This document shows, piece after piece, positions 55,319-64,000 of a stretch of DNA of 64,000 nucleotides. Position 1 is the stretch's first letter. Each line of letters opens with the position of its first letter. Below the pieces are notes generated by a model. That model ran no database searches and was not told the origin of the DNA. It was given only the letters and a program-made list of their open reading frames with translations. A program made the translations under genes and the position numbers. Origin of the DNA: Alcanivorax sp. REN37 (GTDB lineage Bacteria > Pseudomonadota > Gammaproteobacteria > Pseudomonadales > Alcanivoracaceae); the NCBI RefSeq assembly GCF_041102775.1, contig NZ_JBGCUO010000001.1, forward strand, positions 434,001 to 498,000, in the 5' to 3' direction.

Positions 55319-56340
55319 GCCGAGTGTTGCTGGTCAAAACCTCCTCCATGGGGGATGTCATCCATACCTTGCCGGCGCTCACCGATGCGTTGCAGGCCGA
55401 CCCCGGTCTGCGCATCGACTGGGTGGTGGAAAGTGCCTTCGCTGACCTGCCGGCGCGCCATCCGGCGGTGGCCGAGGTGATTCCCTGTGCGCTGCGCCGT
55501 TGGCGCAAACACCCGATCCAAGCGCGCCGCAGCGGTGAGTGGGCGGCGTTCCGTGCGCGGCTCCACGGCGACTACGATGCGGTCATCGATGCCCAAGGCT
55601 TGATCAAAAGCGCGTTCGTCACCGCCCGCACCGGCCATCCGCGCTTTGGCTTCGACCGCCACAGTGCCCGCGAGCCGTTGTCCGCCTGGGTGCTGGACCG
55701 GCCGCTGGCGGTGGCCCGTGGCCAGCACGCGGTGCTGCGCCAGCGGCAGCTGTTTGCTCAGGCCCTCGGCTACCCCCTGCCGGACAGTGCGCCGGACTAC
55801 GGCCTGCCGCGTTCCCAGCCGCCGCGCCCGCTGAGCCAGCCGGGCCAGCTGGTGTTCTGCCACGGCACCACCTGGACCACCAAGCATTATCCGGAGCCGT
55901 TCTGGCGGGCGCTGGCGGAGCGCGCCAGCGCCGAAGGCCACCAACTGTTCCTGCCGTGGGGCAATGAAGTGGAGCAAGCCCGCGCTGCCCGCATCGCCGC
56001 CGGCTTGCCGCGTGTGGAAGTGCTGCCGGCCATGAGCCTGACGGCGCTCACCGATGCGTTTCTGGGTTGGGATGCATTCATCGCGGTGGACACCGGGCTG
56101 GCGCATTTGGCCGCCGCCTGCGGCTTGGCCGGCATCGGCCTGTACGGCCCCACCGACCCGGCGCTCACCGGCGTGCTCGGCGCCCGCGCGGTGTCGATGG
56201 CCGCCGACTTCCCCTGTGCGCCCTGCGTGCAGGAACGTTGCCAGTACCGGGGCAACCAAGGCGCCGGCGTCGAACCGCCGTGCTTCAGCCGTTTGGACCC
56301 GCACACCGTGTGGACCCGCTTGCAGGAGGTGGCGCAATGA
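55315..56340 (+). CDS. waaC: lipopolysaccharide heptosyltransferase I
   Basis: WaaC adds the first heptose to Kdo2-lipid A. The 341-residue GT9 protein has VLLVKTSSMGDVIHTLPALT, GLIKSAFVTARTGHPRFGF, FCHGTTWTTKHYPEPFWRAL and DTGLAHLAAACGLAGIGLYG, followed by GPTDPALTG. It starts with GTG overlapping the waaF stop by 4 bases, and its own stop overlaps waaG by 4. Confidence 0.95.
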   Translation: MSRVLLVKTSSMGDVIHTLPALTDALQADPGLRIDWVVESAFADLPARHPAVAEVIPCALRRWRKHPIQARRSGEWAAFRARLHGDYDAVIDAQGLIKSAFVTARTGHPRFGFDRHSAREPLSAWVLDRPLAVARGQHAVLRQRQLFAQALGYPLPDSAPDYGLPRSQPPRPLSQPGQLVFCHGTTWTTKHYPEPFWRALAERASAEGHQLFLPWGNEVEQARAARIAAGLPRVEVLPAMSLTALTDAFLGWDAFIAVDTGLAHLAAACGLAGIGLYGPTDPALTGVLGARAVSMAADFPCAPCVQERCQYRGNQGAGVEPPCFSRLDPHTVWTRLQEVAQ

Positions 56341-57410
56341 ATCTGGCGTTCGCACTGTTTGAATACTTTCCCTACGGCGGCCTGCAGCGGGACATGTTCG
56401 CCATGGCCGAGGAAGCGCTGGCACGCGGCCATCAGGTGACGCTGTTCACCCGCCAGTGGCAGGGGCCGGTGCCGGACGGCGCCGAGCTGCGGCCGCTGCC
56501 GGTGACCGGTGCCAGCAACCACGCCCGCGATGCGGCGTTTGCCGCCGCCGTGGCCCGCCAATGGCAGGGTTTCGACCGCCGTGTCGGTTTCAACAAAATG
56601 CCCGGGCTGGACTGGTACTACGCCGCCGACGGTTGTCTGGCTGCGCGCTATCGCGGGTTGAAGACGCTGCTGCCGCGCTACCGCAACAAGCTGGCCATGG
56701 AGCGCAGCGTGTTCGATAGCGCCGCCCACACCCGCATCCTGTCGATTTCGCCGCCGCAGCGGGCGCTCTATCAGCACCACTACGGCACCGCTGATGGACG
56801 TTTTGTCGACCTGCCGCCGGGTATTCGCCGCGATCGCGGTCAGCCTGATGATGTGCTGGCCCGTCGCGCAGCGCTGCGCCAGCAACTGGGTTTGGATGAG
56901 CGCACCCCGGTGCTGCTGTTCGTGGGTTCTGGTTTTCGCACTAAGGGCCTCGACCGTGCCATCGGCGCGTTGACGCAGCTGCCGGAAGCGCATTTCTATG
57001 TGGTGGGCGCCGATCGTCCGGACCGTTATCGCCGCCAGGCGGCCAAGCTCGGTGTCGCCGAGCGGGTGCATTTCATGGGTGGGCAGGACAACGTGCCGGA
57101 TTGGCTGTTTGCCGCCGACGTGTTGCTGCATCCGGCCTATGCCGAAAACACTGGCACCGTACTGCTGGAAGCCGCCATTGCCGGTTTGCCGGTGCTGACC
57201 ACCGAGGTGTGTGGTTACGCCCCCTACATTGAACAAGGCGCCATCGGCACCGTGCTCGGTGAGGCCGACGCCGCGGCGGTGGCTGCGGCCACTCGCAGGT
57301 TGCTGGCAGTGCCGCGTGAGCAATGGCGCGCCGCCGGTCGCCGCTTCGCCGCCGAAGCCGCGATCTACGATCTGGTGCCACGGGCGGTGGACGCCCTGGA
57401 GCAAGCATGA
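56337..57410 (+). CDS. waaG: LPS core glucosyltransferase I (GT4)
   Basis: WaaG adds the first outer-core hexose to heptose II. The 357-residue GT-B protein has the family start LAFALFEYFPYGGLQRDMF, GFNKMPGLDWYYAADGC, LPPGIRRDR, LFVGSGFRTKGLDRAIGAL and the donor-binding AYAENTGTVLLEAAIAGLPV with the E-x7-E glutamates. The ATG overlaps the waaC stop. In Pseudomonas the added sugar is galactosamine, so the exact donor is uncertain. Confidence 0.94.
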   Translation: MNLAFALFEYFPYGGLQRDMFAMAEEALARGHQVTLFTRQWQGPVPDGAELRPLPVTGASNHARDAAFAAAVARQWQGFDRRVGFNKMPGLDWYYAADGCLAARYRGLKTLLPRYRNKLAMERSVFDSAAHTRILSISPPQRALYQHHYGTADGRFVDLPPGIRRDRGQPDDVLARRAALRQQLGLDERTPVLLFVGSGFRTKGLDRAIGALTQLPEAHFYVVGADRPDRYRRQAAKLGVAERVHFMGGQDNVPDWLFAADVLLHPAYAENTGTVLLEAAIAGLPVLTTEVCGYAPYIEQGAIGTVLGEADAAAVAAATRRLLAVPREQWRAAGRRFAAEAAIYDLVPRAVDALEQA

Positions 57411-58261
57411 GCCTGTTTTTGCGTGACGATCTTGCCGCCCTGTGGCAAGGCGATGACCCATTCCAACGTGCCGCCCAGCAACCGGGCCAGGTCTACCGTG
57501 CCCGCGAGGGCCGGCGCACGTTGCAATTTGCCGCGGCGGACGGCCACAGTTATTTCCTCAAATACCACGGCGGCATCGGCTGGAAGGAAATCCTTAAGAA
57601 CCTGAGCCAGTTCAAAGCACCGGTGCTGGGGGCAATGGCGGAAGTGCGCGCCATCCACGCGGTGGCGGCTGCCGGTCTGGACACCATGACGCTGGCCGGC
57701 TATGGCGAGCGCGGCAGCGATCCGGCCCGGCGCGAATCGTTCCTGGTCACCGATGATCTGGTCGATACCCTCAGCTTGGAGCAGGTCGGTGAAAGCTGGG
57801 TCGCTGCCGGTCACACGCCGTTGCTGTTCAAGCGCGCGCTGATCGCGCGGGTAGCCGCCATTAGCCGTACCCTGCACGGTGCTGGCATCAATCACCGCGA
57901 TTATTACCTTGGCCATTTCCTGATGCCGGCTGCCGCGGTGGCCGCGGAGGATGCGCAGGCACCGCTTTATCTGATCGACCTGCACCGGGCCCAGGTGCGC
58001 GCCAAAGTGCCGGCGCGCTGGCGGGTCAAGGATCTGGGCGGGCTGTATTTCTCCAGCGCTCGCTATGGTTTGACGCGCCGGGATTTGTTGCGGTTTTTGA
58101 AGGTCTATACCGGCTTGCCGCTGCGCCAGGCATTGCGGCAGCACCGCTGGCTGCTGGCCGCCAGCCGCCGTGAGGCGGAGCGCGTCTACCAGCGCTACTT
58201 TGAACAACCGGCGGCGTTCCCGCTGCAGTATTGCGATGAACCGCCGGGCAAGGACTCCTGA
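57407..58261 (+). CDS. waaP: LPS core heptose(I) kinase
   Basis: WaaP phosphorylates heptose I, which is important for outer-membrane integrity. The 284-residue kinase-fold protein has YFLKYHGGIGWKEILKNL (ATP-binding Lys region), a catalytic-loop equivalent INHRDYYLGHFLM with Asp, and IDLHRAQVRAKVPARWRVKD. The start is the ATG at 57407, overlapping the waaG stop by 4 bases. The next gene encodes a second kinase, as in the Pseudomonas waaP-wapP-wapQ region. Confidence 0.94.
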   Translation: MSLFLRDDLAALWQGDDPFQRAAQQPGQVYRAREGRRTLQFAAADGHSYFLKYHGGIGWKEILKNLSQFKAPVLGAMAEVRAIHAVAAAGLDTMTLAGYGERGSDPARRESFLVTDDLVDTLSLEQVGESWVAAGHTPLLFKRALIARVAAISRTLHGAGINHRDYYLGHFLMPAAAVAAEDAQAPLYLIDLHRAQVRAKVPARWRVKDLGGLYFSSARYGLTRRDLLRFLKVYTGLPLRQALRQHRWLLAASRREAERVYQRYFEQPAAFPLQYCDEPPGKDS

Positions 58262-58272
58262 CAGGGCTGCAC

Positions 58273-58974
58273 ATGGATATCGATCTTTCTCGGACCCCCG
58301 CCGACGCTTACCGCGCCTGGCGCCAAGCGCTGCGTGATGACCAGCGCTCGCTGGTGGTGCGCCACCAGCACTGGCGTGGGCGGGTGCGCTGCGATCAGCA
58401 GACGGCACTGCAGGCGCTGCTCGAACACGGCTTGGATCGGGCAATGCAGGAAGGCGAGATCATCAAAATATGCGGCGTCACCTCGGTGACGCGGCTGCAA
58501 TGGCAAGGTCAGGACTGGGTGCTGAAACGCTACAACACCCGCGGCGCCGGCCACTTCTTGCGTAAGCAACTGCGCCGCAGCCGCGCCCGCCGCACCTGGC
58601 AGGGCAGCGCCTGGTTGAACAGTATTGGCGTCGCCACCCCGGCGCCAGTGGCCTATCTAGAACAGCGCTGTTTCGGTCTACTCGGCAGCGCTTACTACAT
58701 CTGCGACTTCGTCGCCGCGCCGACACTAATGTCACTGATCGGCGAGCCGGAGATGGTGCCAGCGGAACAGCAGGTGATGCGTTTCATCGACGCCATGGAG
58801 CACTACCGCTTCTGCCACGGCGACCTCAAAGCGAACAACTTTCTGTGGCAGGATCAACGCCTGTGCGTGCTGGATCTGGACGCCATGAAGCTGCAGCTGC
58901 CGGGCTGGTACGCCAAGGGCCGGATCGCTAAAGACCGGGCGCGCTGGGCGAAGAATTTTATCGAGCCCGCTTGA
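58273..58974 (+). CDS. LPS kinase-like protein (InaA/WapQ type)
   Basis: A 233-residue protein-kinase-fold enzyme of the lipopolysaccharide kinase (Kdo/WaaP, InaA) family. The catalytic loop is FCHGDLKANNFLW and the metal-binding segment is LCVLDLDAMKLQ; WVLKRYNTRGAGHFLRKQLR contains the ATP-binding Lys. It probably adds a further phosphate to heptose II or another core sugar. It starts 11 bases after waaP with AGGG upstream and ends the tightly packed part of the waa operon. Confidence 0.88.
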   Translation: MDIDLSRTPADAYRAWRQALRDDQRSLVVRHQHWRGRVRCDQQTALQALLEHGLDRAMQEGEIIKICGVTSVTRLQWQGQDWVLKRYNTRGAGHFLRKQLRRSRARRTWQGSAWLNSIGVATPAPVAYLEQRCFGLLGSAYYICDFVAAPTLMSLIGEPEMVPAEQQVMRFIDAMEHYRFCHGDLKANNFLWQDQRLCVLDLDAMKLQLPGWYAKGRIAKDRARWAKNFIEPA

Positions 58975-59047
58975 AAATAAGCGTTATAGATAACGGAGAA
59001 GACCCTGGGCGAGACGCTGGCGATGTCAGAAAAGTAAGGATCAGCCG

Positions 59048-60199
59048 ATGAGCAACAGCAATTTACCGTGCACGATTTTCTATCCCCTAAGCAGCAGCCA
59101 AGATGCGTATTATCGCCGTCTGAAGCAGGAGCTGGGTATCAGAGGGATGAGGGTTTCCGCAAAGCGCCCGGGGTTGGTCAATCCGCTCCCTGGTCTTGTC
59201 TACATGATCAAGCGTCGCTCCGAATGGGGGGAGTGGCTTCGTTTCCATCTGGCAAAAGAGCGTGCCAATGGTCGACAGATCGGAGCTCTTCATCAATTTT
59301 TGCTGTTGTTGAGAGCGTCGTACAACCTTTCTGCTGTAATGCGCGCGCATCGAAAGTGCCATGCGGATGCGTTGATGTTCCACAACGGTGCCCATTACAA
59401 GCAAGGTATGGTTCTGAGTTGGGCTGCTAAGCAGGGGATCCAGCCAATTTACGTAGAGTTAGGGGTCCTGCCCAACACTATGGCGCTGGATGGCAGCGGT
59501 GTGAATTATCACAATAGCGTTCCTAGGGAGAGCGCCTTCTACCGCAGCTACGTACCGAGGGGTGAACGGATCAACTGCTCTTTGATGAAGCGGCCCCAGC
59601 GTCATCAGAGCATTGAAGAAAAGCCGGTGATGTTACCCGAAAAATATATTTTTGTACCCTTTCAGGTATATGACGACTCTCAGATCATCTCTCATTCGCC
59701 TTGGGTTCTGACCATGGAGTCGCTCAATCAAGTGTTGCTCCGGAATGTGCATCTACTTCCGCGAGGTTGGCACTTTGTGGTCAAGGAGCATCCAAGCTCA
59801 AAAATAAAATACCCTCATCTCCACGGCCTTGATTCCCGCATCGTATTTGCCAACCAGAACGACACTCAGCAGCTGATCGAGAATGCACAGCTGATAGTGA
59901 CGGTCAACTCCTCGGTGGGAGTAGAGTCACTGTTGCTGGGCATGCCGGTAGTGACGTTAGGGCACGCTTTTTACAACATTGATGGGCTGGTGGGGCATGC
60001 GGCCAGTGAGTCTGCATTGCAGGCTTACTTATCCCGACCTGACTCGGTGCCGTCGGACCCATTATTAGCCCGCCAGTTCATCGCGTGGCTGCAGGAGTGT
60101 TATTTGGTGCCCGGCCGAGTGCGGAGCTGGGATGAAAACCACATTGAACGGGCTCGCCAGCGATTAATCGATATCATGTCTGGCTCGGTGCCAAACTGA
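59048..60199 (+). CDS. capsule-synthesis/Kdo-transferase-like protein (KpsS/KpsC-related)
   Basis: A 383-residue cytoplasmic protein resembling the capsular polysaccharide biosynthesis family. Supporting blocks are QGMVLSWAAKQGIQPIYVEL, GVLPNTMALDGSGVNY, FVPFQVYDDSQI, HFVVKEHPSS and LIVTVNSSVGVESLLLGMPV, the last being the donor-site block of this family. It may transfer Kdo or another sugar to a surface glycan. AAGGA lies 8 bases before the ATG. The gene is clearly less GC-rich than the waa genes before it, and its stop is 9 bases from that of the convergent sulfatase-fold gene. Confidence 0.78.
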   Translation: MSNSNLPCTIFYPLSSSQDAYYRRLKQELGIRGMRVSAKRPGLVNPLPGLVYMIKRRSEWGEWLRFHLAKERANGRQIGALHQFLLLLRASYNLSAVMRAHRKCHADALMFHNGAHYKQGMVLSWAAKQGIQPIYVELGVLPNTMALDGSGVNYHNSVPRESAFYRSYVPRGERINCSLMKRPQRHQSIEEKPVMLPEKYIFVPFQVYDDSQIISHSPWVLTMESLNQVLLRNVHLLPRGWHFVVKEHPSSKIKYPHLHGLDSRIVFANQNDTQQLIENAQLIVTVNSSVGVESLLLGMPVVTLGHAFYNIDGLVGHAASESALQAYLSRPDSVPSDPLLARQFIAWLQECYLVPGRVRSWDENHIERARQRLIDIMSGSVPN

Positions 60200-60208
60200 A
60201 CTGTGGAG

Positions 60209-62116
60209 CTAATTTTGAGTATCCGGCAAAGGCAGCCTTTCTTGGTAAGACATGAACCCAGATGAGTGGCTGAGGTCGACAAATTCCACCACTTTTTGCA
60301 CGGAAAACGTAGGCTCTGCTGTCTCAGCAAGTAGGAAAACTTGGTCCGGTTGTAACAGGTCACTGGAGGATTTTCTGCAAACCAGTTCTGCTTGGGTTTG
60401 TTCTGCGGTGCAACTCCCCTCCTCTCGTGTACACACCAATGCTGGCGAGTAGCAGTGCTTCGATCCCTCTCGGTAACCGATTCCTGAACCTGCAAGGAAG
60501 ATGGCTTTATCTCTACTGTCACCAGTCAAGAGCGATGAGCCGAGGAAGGCGGTCGGGACATTGATGTGTAACGCGTCCACCAGAGTAGGGGCGATGTCGA
60601 CCTGGCTGGCGACACGCTCCATGAGGACATGGTCCCGATCAGGGAAGATAGCGACAAAAGGTACTCGGAAAAGCAGCTCATTGCGGATGAAAAGAGATGC
60701 TGGCGTGGAAGTGTCGTAAATTGGAACGCCATGATCGCCAGTAATGATCAGGATAGTGTTGTCTTTAAGTGGGCTATGCTGGAAATTGTCCCAGAACCGC
60801 CCTAGCGCGTAGTCCGTATATCTAATGCCATTGCGGTATTGGCTCATGATATCGTCGCTTATGGATGCGGAAGCGGCCCCGGGCCAGTCCGCTGCAGACC
60901 ATTCCCAGGCAAACGGATAATGGTTAGACAGAGTCAGGATCTCTGCCATGAATGGGGCCTCAGTCTGTTCGAGCTGTCGGAAGGCATAGTCAAATACTGC
61001 AACATCGGAGACCCCCCAGCCCAGCTGCTCAGTGTCACGATTGGACTGTAAAATTTGCGCCCGGTCGTGTATTTCCAAAAAACCCATTTCCGATAGAAAG
61101 TGGGTGCGATCGAAAAAACTCTTGTCGTAGCCGTGGAACCACAGCGTTTCGTAGCCGGCGTTGGCAAGAATGCGGGGTAGGCAGTTGTTGATGATTGGCA
61201 ATCCATAAGTGGAGAACGGCGCGCCCCGACTAAAGTCAGTTACACCGCAGAGGATTGACATCTCTGCTCGTGGCGTCTGGGTCGAGTTAGCATAGAAGTC
61301 GCTAATTACGATGCCTTGCTTGGCTATTCGATCTAGATTCGGAGTGTATTTTTTATCGCCATAAAACCCGGTTTCTGAAGCTCTAACACTCTCTAAAATA
61401 ATGATGATTACATTCAGTGGTTGGCGGGAGTCGTCAATAGCTGGCGCAGGCAGTAACAGAGACTCTCTATCGGAAGGGGATTTGTATTGGGAGACAGCGT
61501 TCACGTGCAAGTCGGTCAGAGATCCTTTGCTTGCTAAAGAAGATCTGAGGAAACCCATTACAGGGTGCTGGTCGAGCACGTCCATCCCGGTCAATCGCTG
61601 ACGGTGACCAACTTCGTATGCGGCGGAGCCCACAAGGAGCAGTGCAGCAATTGTGGAAAGAATTAGGCGGCCACGACGCTTAGCATCTGGGAAAAGGAGC
61701 AAGCTAGTGGCGGCGCCGGCAATCAGGGTAGAGCTGCCTAGAAAGGCTTGTGGAATGTGATTGAGAGCCGGTAGGGATTTTGCAGCCCTGAGGATATCCG
61801 AGCCGTAATGCAGGGAGCTGATGTTTAGCACATCGTTGTAGAAGTGAAAGTGCCACCAGTTGGCGGGAATCAGCCATACTGTTGCGGTCCACGGCAGCAA
61901 TATCAGCATTCTTTTATAGGACCGGGGGACTGATAGGCAGAGAAGGAAGGTCCCCGCGAAAAAAAGAGTGATAGCAAGCGTGTCCATGCGCCCGGCAGCT
62001 GAGTATTTAGGTAGACCGGTCCAAGAGTAAGTATAGAAATATGCGCAAACGCCCAGAAGCAACAGCAAGGAGGCTGCTTGGCGCAACAGAGGGAGAGAAG
62101 TGGATCGGTGGGTCAT
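60209..62116 (-). CDS. sulfatase-fold membrane transferase (LTA synthase/phosphoethanolamine transferase type)
   Basis: A 635-residue protein with about five N-terminal membrane helices and a periplasmic alkaline-phosphatase-fold domain. Catalytic features: metal ligand Glu in VIIIILESVRASETGFYG, a candidate nucleophile Thr in ANSTQTPRAEMSILCG, and metal-binding Asp-His in IITGDHGVPIYD. Relatives move phosphoethanolamine or phosphoglycerol from phospholipid to LPS or glucans. The C-terminal 60 residues contain several cysteines (HCYSPALVC, GSCTAEQ, ELVCRKS). The start is the ATG at 62116, without a clear ribosome binding site. Its base composition is lower in GC than the surroundings. Confidence 0.85.
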   Translation of the reverse strand: MTHRSTSLPLLRQAASLLLLLGVCAYFYTYSWTGLPKYSAAGRMDTLAITLFFAGTFLLCLSVPRSYKRMLILLPWTATVWLIPANWWHFHFYNDVLNISSLHYGSDILRAAKSLPALNHIPQAFLGSSTLIAGAATSLLLFPDAKRRGRLILSTIAALLLVGSAAYEVGHRQRLTGMDVLDQHPVMGFLRSSLASKGSLTDLHVNAVSQYKSPSDRESLLLPAPAIDDSRQPLNVIIIILESVRASETGFYGDKKYTPNLDRIAKQGIVISDFYANSTQTPRAEMSILCGVTDFSRGAPFSTYGLPIINNCLPRILANAGYETLWFHGYDKSFFDRTHFLSEMGFLEIHDRAQILQSNRDTEQLGWGVSDVAVFDYAFRQLEQTEAPFMAEILTLSNHYPFAWEWSAADWPGAASASISDDIMSQYRNGIRYTDYALGRFWDNFQHSPLKDNTILIITGDHGVPIYDTSTPASLFIRNELLFRVPFVAIFPDRDHVLMERVASQVDIAPTLVDALHINVPTAFLGSSLLTGDSRDKAIFLAGSGIGYREGSKHCYSPALVCTREEGSCTAEQTQAELVCRKSSSDLLQPDQVFLLAETAEPTFSVQKVVEFVDLSHSSGFMSYQERLPLPDTQN

Positions 62117-62188
62117 TCTATCGCTTTATTCAAATTATTGCCCCGCTACTAGGGCGGGGAACAAGGATTGGTAAAAAGCAGCTGGGTA

Positions 62189-63415
62189 TCAGGACGATTT
62201 GTCCGAGGCAGCCATCTTACGTGCATCCTTACGGAACATGGCTTTGATGCCACGTACCGCCTGGCGGATGCGGTCTTGGTTTTCGATCAGTGCAAAGCGC
62301 ACATGGTCATCGCCGTATTCGCCGAAACCGACGCCCGGCGAAACACAGACCTTGGCTTCGGCCAGGAGTTTCTTCGAGAACTCTAACGAGCCCATGGCAG
62401 CGTAAGGTTCGGGGATGCGCGCCCACACGTACATCGACGCCTTCGGCACTTCGACCATCCAGCCGGCTTCATGCAGGCCCTTCACCAACACGTTGCGGCG
62501 CACGCGGTATTGCTCGGCGATGTCGCGCACACATTGTTGGTCACCTTCCAGCGCGGCAATGGCGGCCACTTGCAGCGGCGTGAAGGTGCCGTAGTCGTGG
62601 TAGCTCTTGATGCGCGCCAGCGCCGCCACCAGCTCCGGGTTGCCAACCATAAAACCGATCCGCCAGCCGGCCATGTTGTAGCTTTTCGACAGCGTGAAGA
62701 ACTCCACGGCCACCTCTTTGGCGCGCGGTACCTGCATGATCGAGGGCGCTGTCCAGCCGTCATAGACGATGTCGGCGTAAGCCAGGTCGTGTACGACCAG
62801 TACGTCATACCGCAGCGCCAGATCAATCACCCGCTCGAAGAACTCCAGCTCCACACACTGAGAGGTGGGGTTCGACGGAAAGCCGAAGATCATCATCTTC
62901 GGCTTCGGAATACTTTCGCGGATCGCCCGCTCCAGCTCGGCGAAGAAGTCCACTCCCGGCACCAGCGGCACCGACCGTACCTGCGCGCCGGCGATCACGG
63001 CGCCATAGATGTGGATCGGGTAGCTGGGGTTCGGCACCAGCACCGTGTCGCCCTGGTCGAGGGTGGCTAGCATCAGGTGCGCCAGCCCTTCCTTGGAGCC
63101 GATCGACACAATCGCTTCGGTTTCCGGGTCGATGTCGACGTGGTAGCGGTCGCGATACCAATGGCTGATGGCACGGCGCAGGCGCGGAATGCCGCGCGAG
63201 GTGGAATAGCCGTGGGTGTCACCGCGTTGGGCAGTGGTGCACAGCTTGTCGACGATGTGCTGGGGCGTTGGGCCGTCTGGGTTGCCCATGCTGAAATCGA
63301 TGATGTCTTCACCACGGCGGCGGGCCGCCATTTTCAGCTCAGCAGTGATGTTAAAGACGTACGGCGGCAAACGATCGATGCGCGCAAACCGGCGCGGAGT
63401 GCGGGATTCAGACAT
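62189..63415 (-). CDS. alaC: alanine-synthesising aminotransferase AlaC
   Basis: AlaC makes alanine from pyruvate and glutamate with PLP. The 408-residue class I/II aminotransferase has [78 protein letters not shown] and the PLP-lysine motif [18 protein letters not shown]; all closely match E. coli AlaC (YfdZ). The start is the ATG at 63415. It sits between two surface-glycan genes and is not obviously linked to them. Confidence 0.93.
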   Translation of the reverse strand: MSESRTPRRFARIDRLPPYVFNITAELKMAARRRGEDIIDFSMGNPDGPTPQHIVDKLCTTAQRGDTHGYSTSRGIPRLRRAISHWYRDRYHVDIDPETEAIVSIGSKEGLAHLMLATLDQGDTVLVPNPSYPIHIYGAVIAGAQVRSVPLVPGVDFFAELERAIRESIPKPKMMIFGFPSNPTSQCVELEFFERVIDLALRYDVLVVHDLAYADIVYDGWTAPSIMQVPRAKEVAVEFFTLSKSYNMAGWRIGFMVGNPELVAALARIKSYHDYGTFTPLQVAAIAALEGDQQCVRDIAEQYRVRRNVLVKGLHEAGWMVEVPKASMYVWARIPEPYAAMGSLEFSKKLLAEAKVCVSPGVGFGEYGDDHVRFALIENQDRIRQAVRGIKAMFRKDARKMAASDKSS

Positions 63416-63529
63416 GGGATTCTCTTTACGTCAGCGCCCGGAACCGTCCGAGCGACGTGGACCAGCATGGCCCGGCGCCAACAATACGGCCCTGCGCAGA
63501 GAGTGTCGAGTCTCGTAGCGAAGGATGGC

Positions 63530-64000
63530 TTAACGGAGTAATACCAGCGCGACGGCTGCGCTGGCCAAAAGGCCGCTGACCCATAACATGCGGCGCGTGC
63601 GACGGGCCCTCTTCTGCATCAATTTTTGGGCGTGACGTGACGCCACCCAGCTGCCGTTGAAGTGATGCATGCTGACGCTCAAGTCAGTGGGCTTACCGCC
63701 ATGTTTCGGATGGTAGGGACAGAAAATTTCTCGCCGGTAAATGGCAATTCCATTTGGCAAGATTTGGTCCCGATCTTCTAGCACGATGCCAGCCGCCAGT
63801 AGCGCTTGGTTAATGCGGTAAGTGTTGGTAGTAAAGTCCACTTCGCCTTTTTCGTTAAGCAGATGCAGTGACTGATACTCAGCCAGCAGCGCACAAACAA
63901 ACTCGCCGTTCTTCTCTGAGCCCATGATTGCGGTAATGGCATGTTGCGGATCTTGGAAGCCGGAGAAAAACCGGTGCTCGAGATAAGGCTCCAGCGGCTT
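63530..64000 (-). CDS. GT32 (OCH1-type) glycosyltransferase, 3' part only
   Basis: The frame is open to the right window edge, so the start is missing; 156 codons are visible. The C-terminal GT32 pattern is present: HAITAIMGSEKNGEFVCALL, DFTTNTYRINQALL, GIAIYRREIFCPYHPKHGGK and SMHHFNGSWVA. The family's DxD donor site would lie further right, outside the window. The C-terminus ends with a hydrophobic helix (MLWVSGLLASAAVALVLL) that could tether it to the inner membrane. It probably glycosylates LPS core or a capsule-like polymer, in keeping with the neighbouring glycan genes. Confidence 0.82.
   Translation of the reverse strand, partial: KPLEPYLEHRFFSGFQDPQHAITAIMGSEKNGEFVCALLAEYQSLHLLNEKGEVDFTTNTYRINQALLAAGIVLEDRDQILPNGIAIYRREIFCPYHPKHGGKPTDLSVSMHHFNGSWVASRHAQKLMQKRARRTRRMLWVSGLLASAAVALVLLR

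Noticed and set aside
1-64000. tRNA, rRNA, CRISPR arrays, complete insertion sequences, prophage genes
   Set aside because: No cloverleaf or rRNA segments, regularly spaced repeats, transposase or phage structural genes were recognised; a dedicated scan would be needed to exclude very divergent ones.

Overview
This is 64 kb of a GC-rich gammaproteobacterial chromosome. The gene content and order (nusA-infB-rbfA-truB-rpsO-pnp; glnE-ilvE-waaF-waaC-waaG-waaP; hemC-hemD-hemX-hemY; a SoxR-linked mexGHI-opmD-type operon) resemble Pseudomonas and its Pseudomonadales/Oceanospirillales relatives. An Alcanivorax-like organism is my best guess, by inference only. I see no rRNA, tRNA, CRISPR array, intact insertion sequence or prophage.

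Layout. 1-8.3 kb: the transcription/translation operon from nusA (5' end cut by the window) to pnp. 8.4-19.5 kb: mixed housekeeping genes, including a small membrane protein, a convergent cytochrome b / cytochrome c' pair, a short acyl-CoA dehydrogenase-like protein, an MFS exporter, the mechanosensitive channel YbdG, an orphan LuxR-type regulator, ABC-F protein YheS, a lipoprotein FKBP isomerase, Rsd and DsbB. 19.6-25.1 kb: gshA, tex, a PilH-like receiver and ompR.

25.1-34.1 kb is the most interesting part. It separates ompR from its normal partner envZ. It holds soxR, a four-gene efflux operon (DoxX-type MexG, MexH, MexI, OpmD) with a perfect 18-bp SoxR operator in a promoter with 19-bp spacing, a stand-alone diiron metallo-beta-lactamase-fold protein, and an AT-rich stretch encoding a small exported protein. 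That stretch lies between two diverged direct copies of the metallo-beta-lactamase start region plus the first bases of envZ; the right-hand copy carries a truncated metallo-beta-lactamase pseudogene. The simplest reading is a redox-stress module built up by insertion and duplication between ompR and envZ.

34.1-50.2 kb: envZ, bacteriohemerythrin, a structured 400-bp gap, type II NADH dehydrogenase, heme genes hemCDXY facing a MAPEG - iron-sulfur flavoreductase - hemH run, then ilvD, argA and a TIGR00153/Pit phosphate transport pair. 50.3-59 kb: glnE, ilvE and the inner-core LPS genes waaF, waaC, waaG, waaP plus an extra LPS kinase. 59-62.1 kb: two lower-GC convergent genes for surface glycan modification. 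62.2-64 kb: alaC and the 3' part of a GT32 glycosyltransferase that runs off the window.
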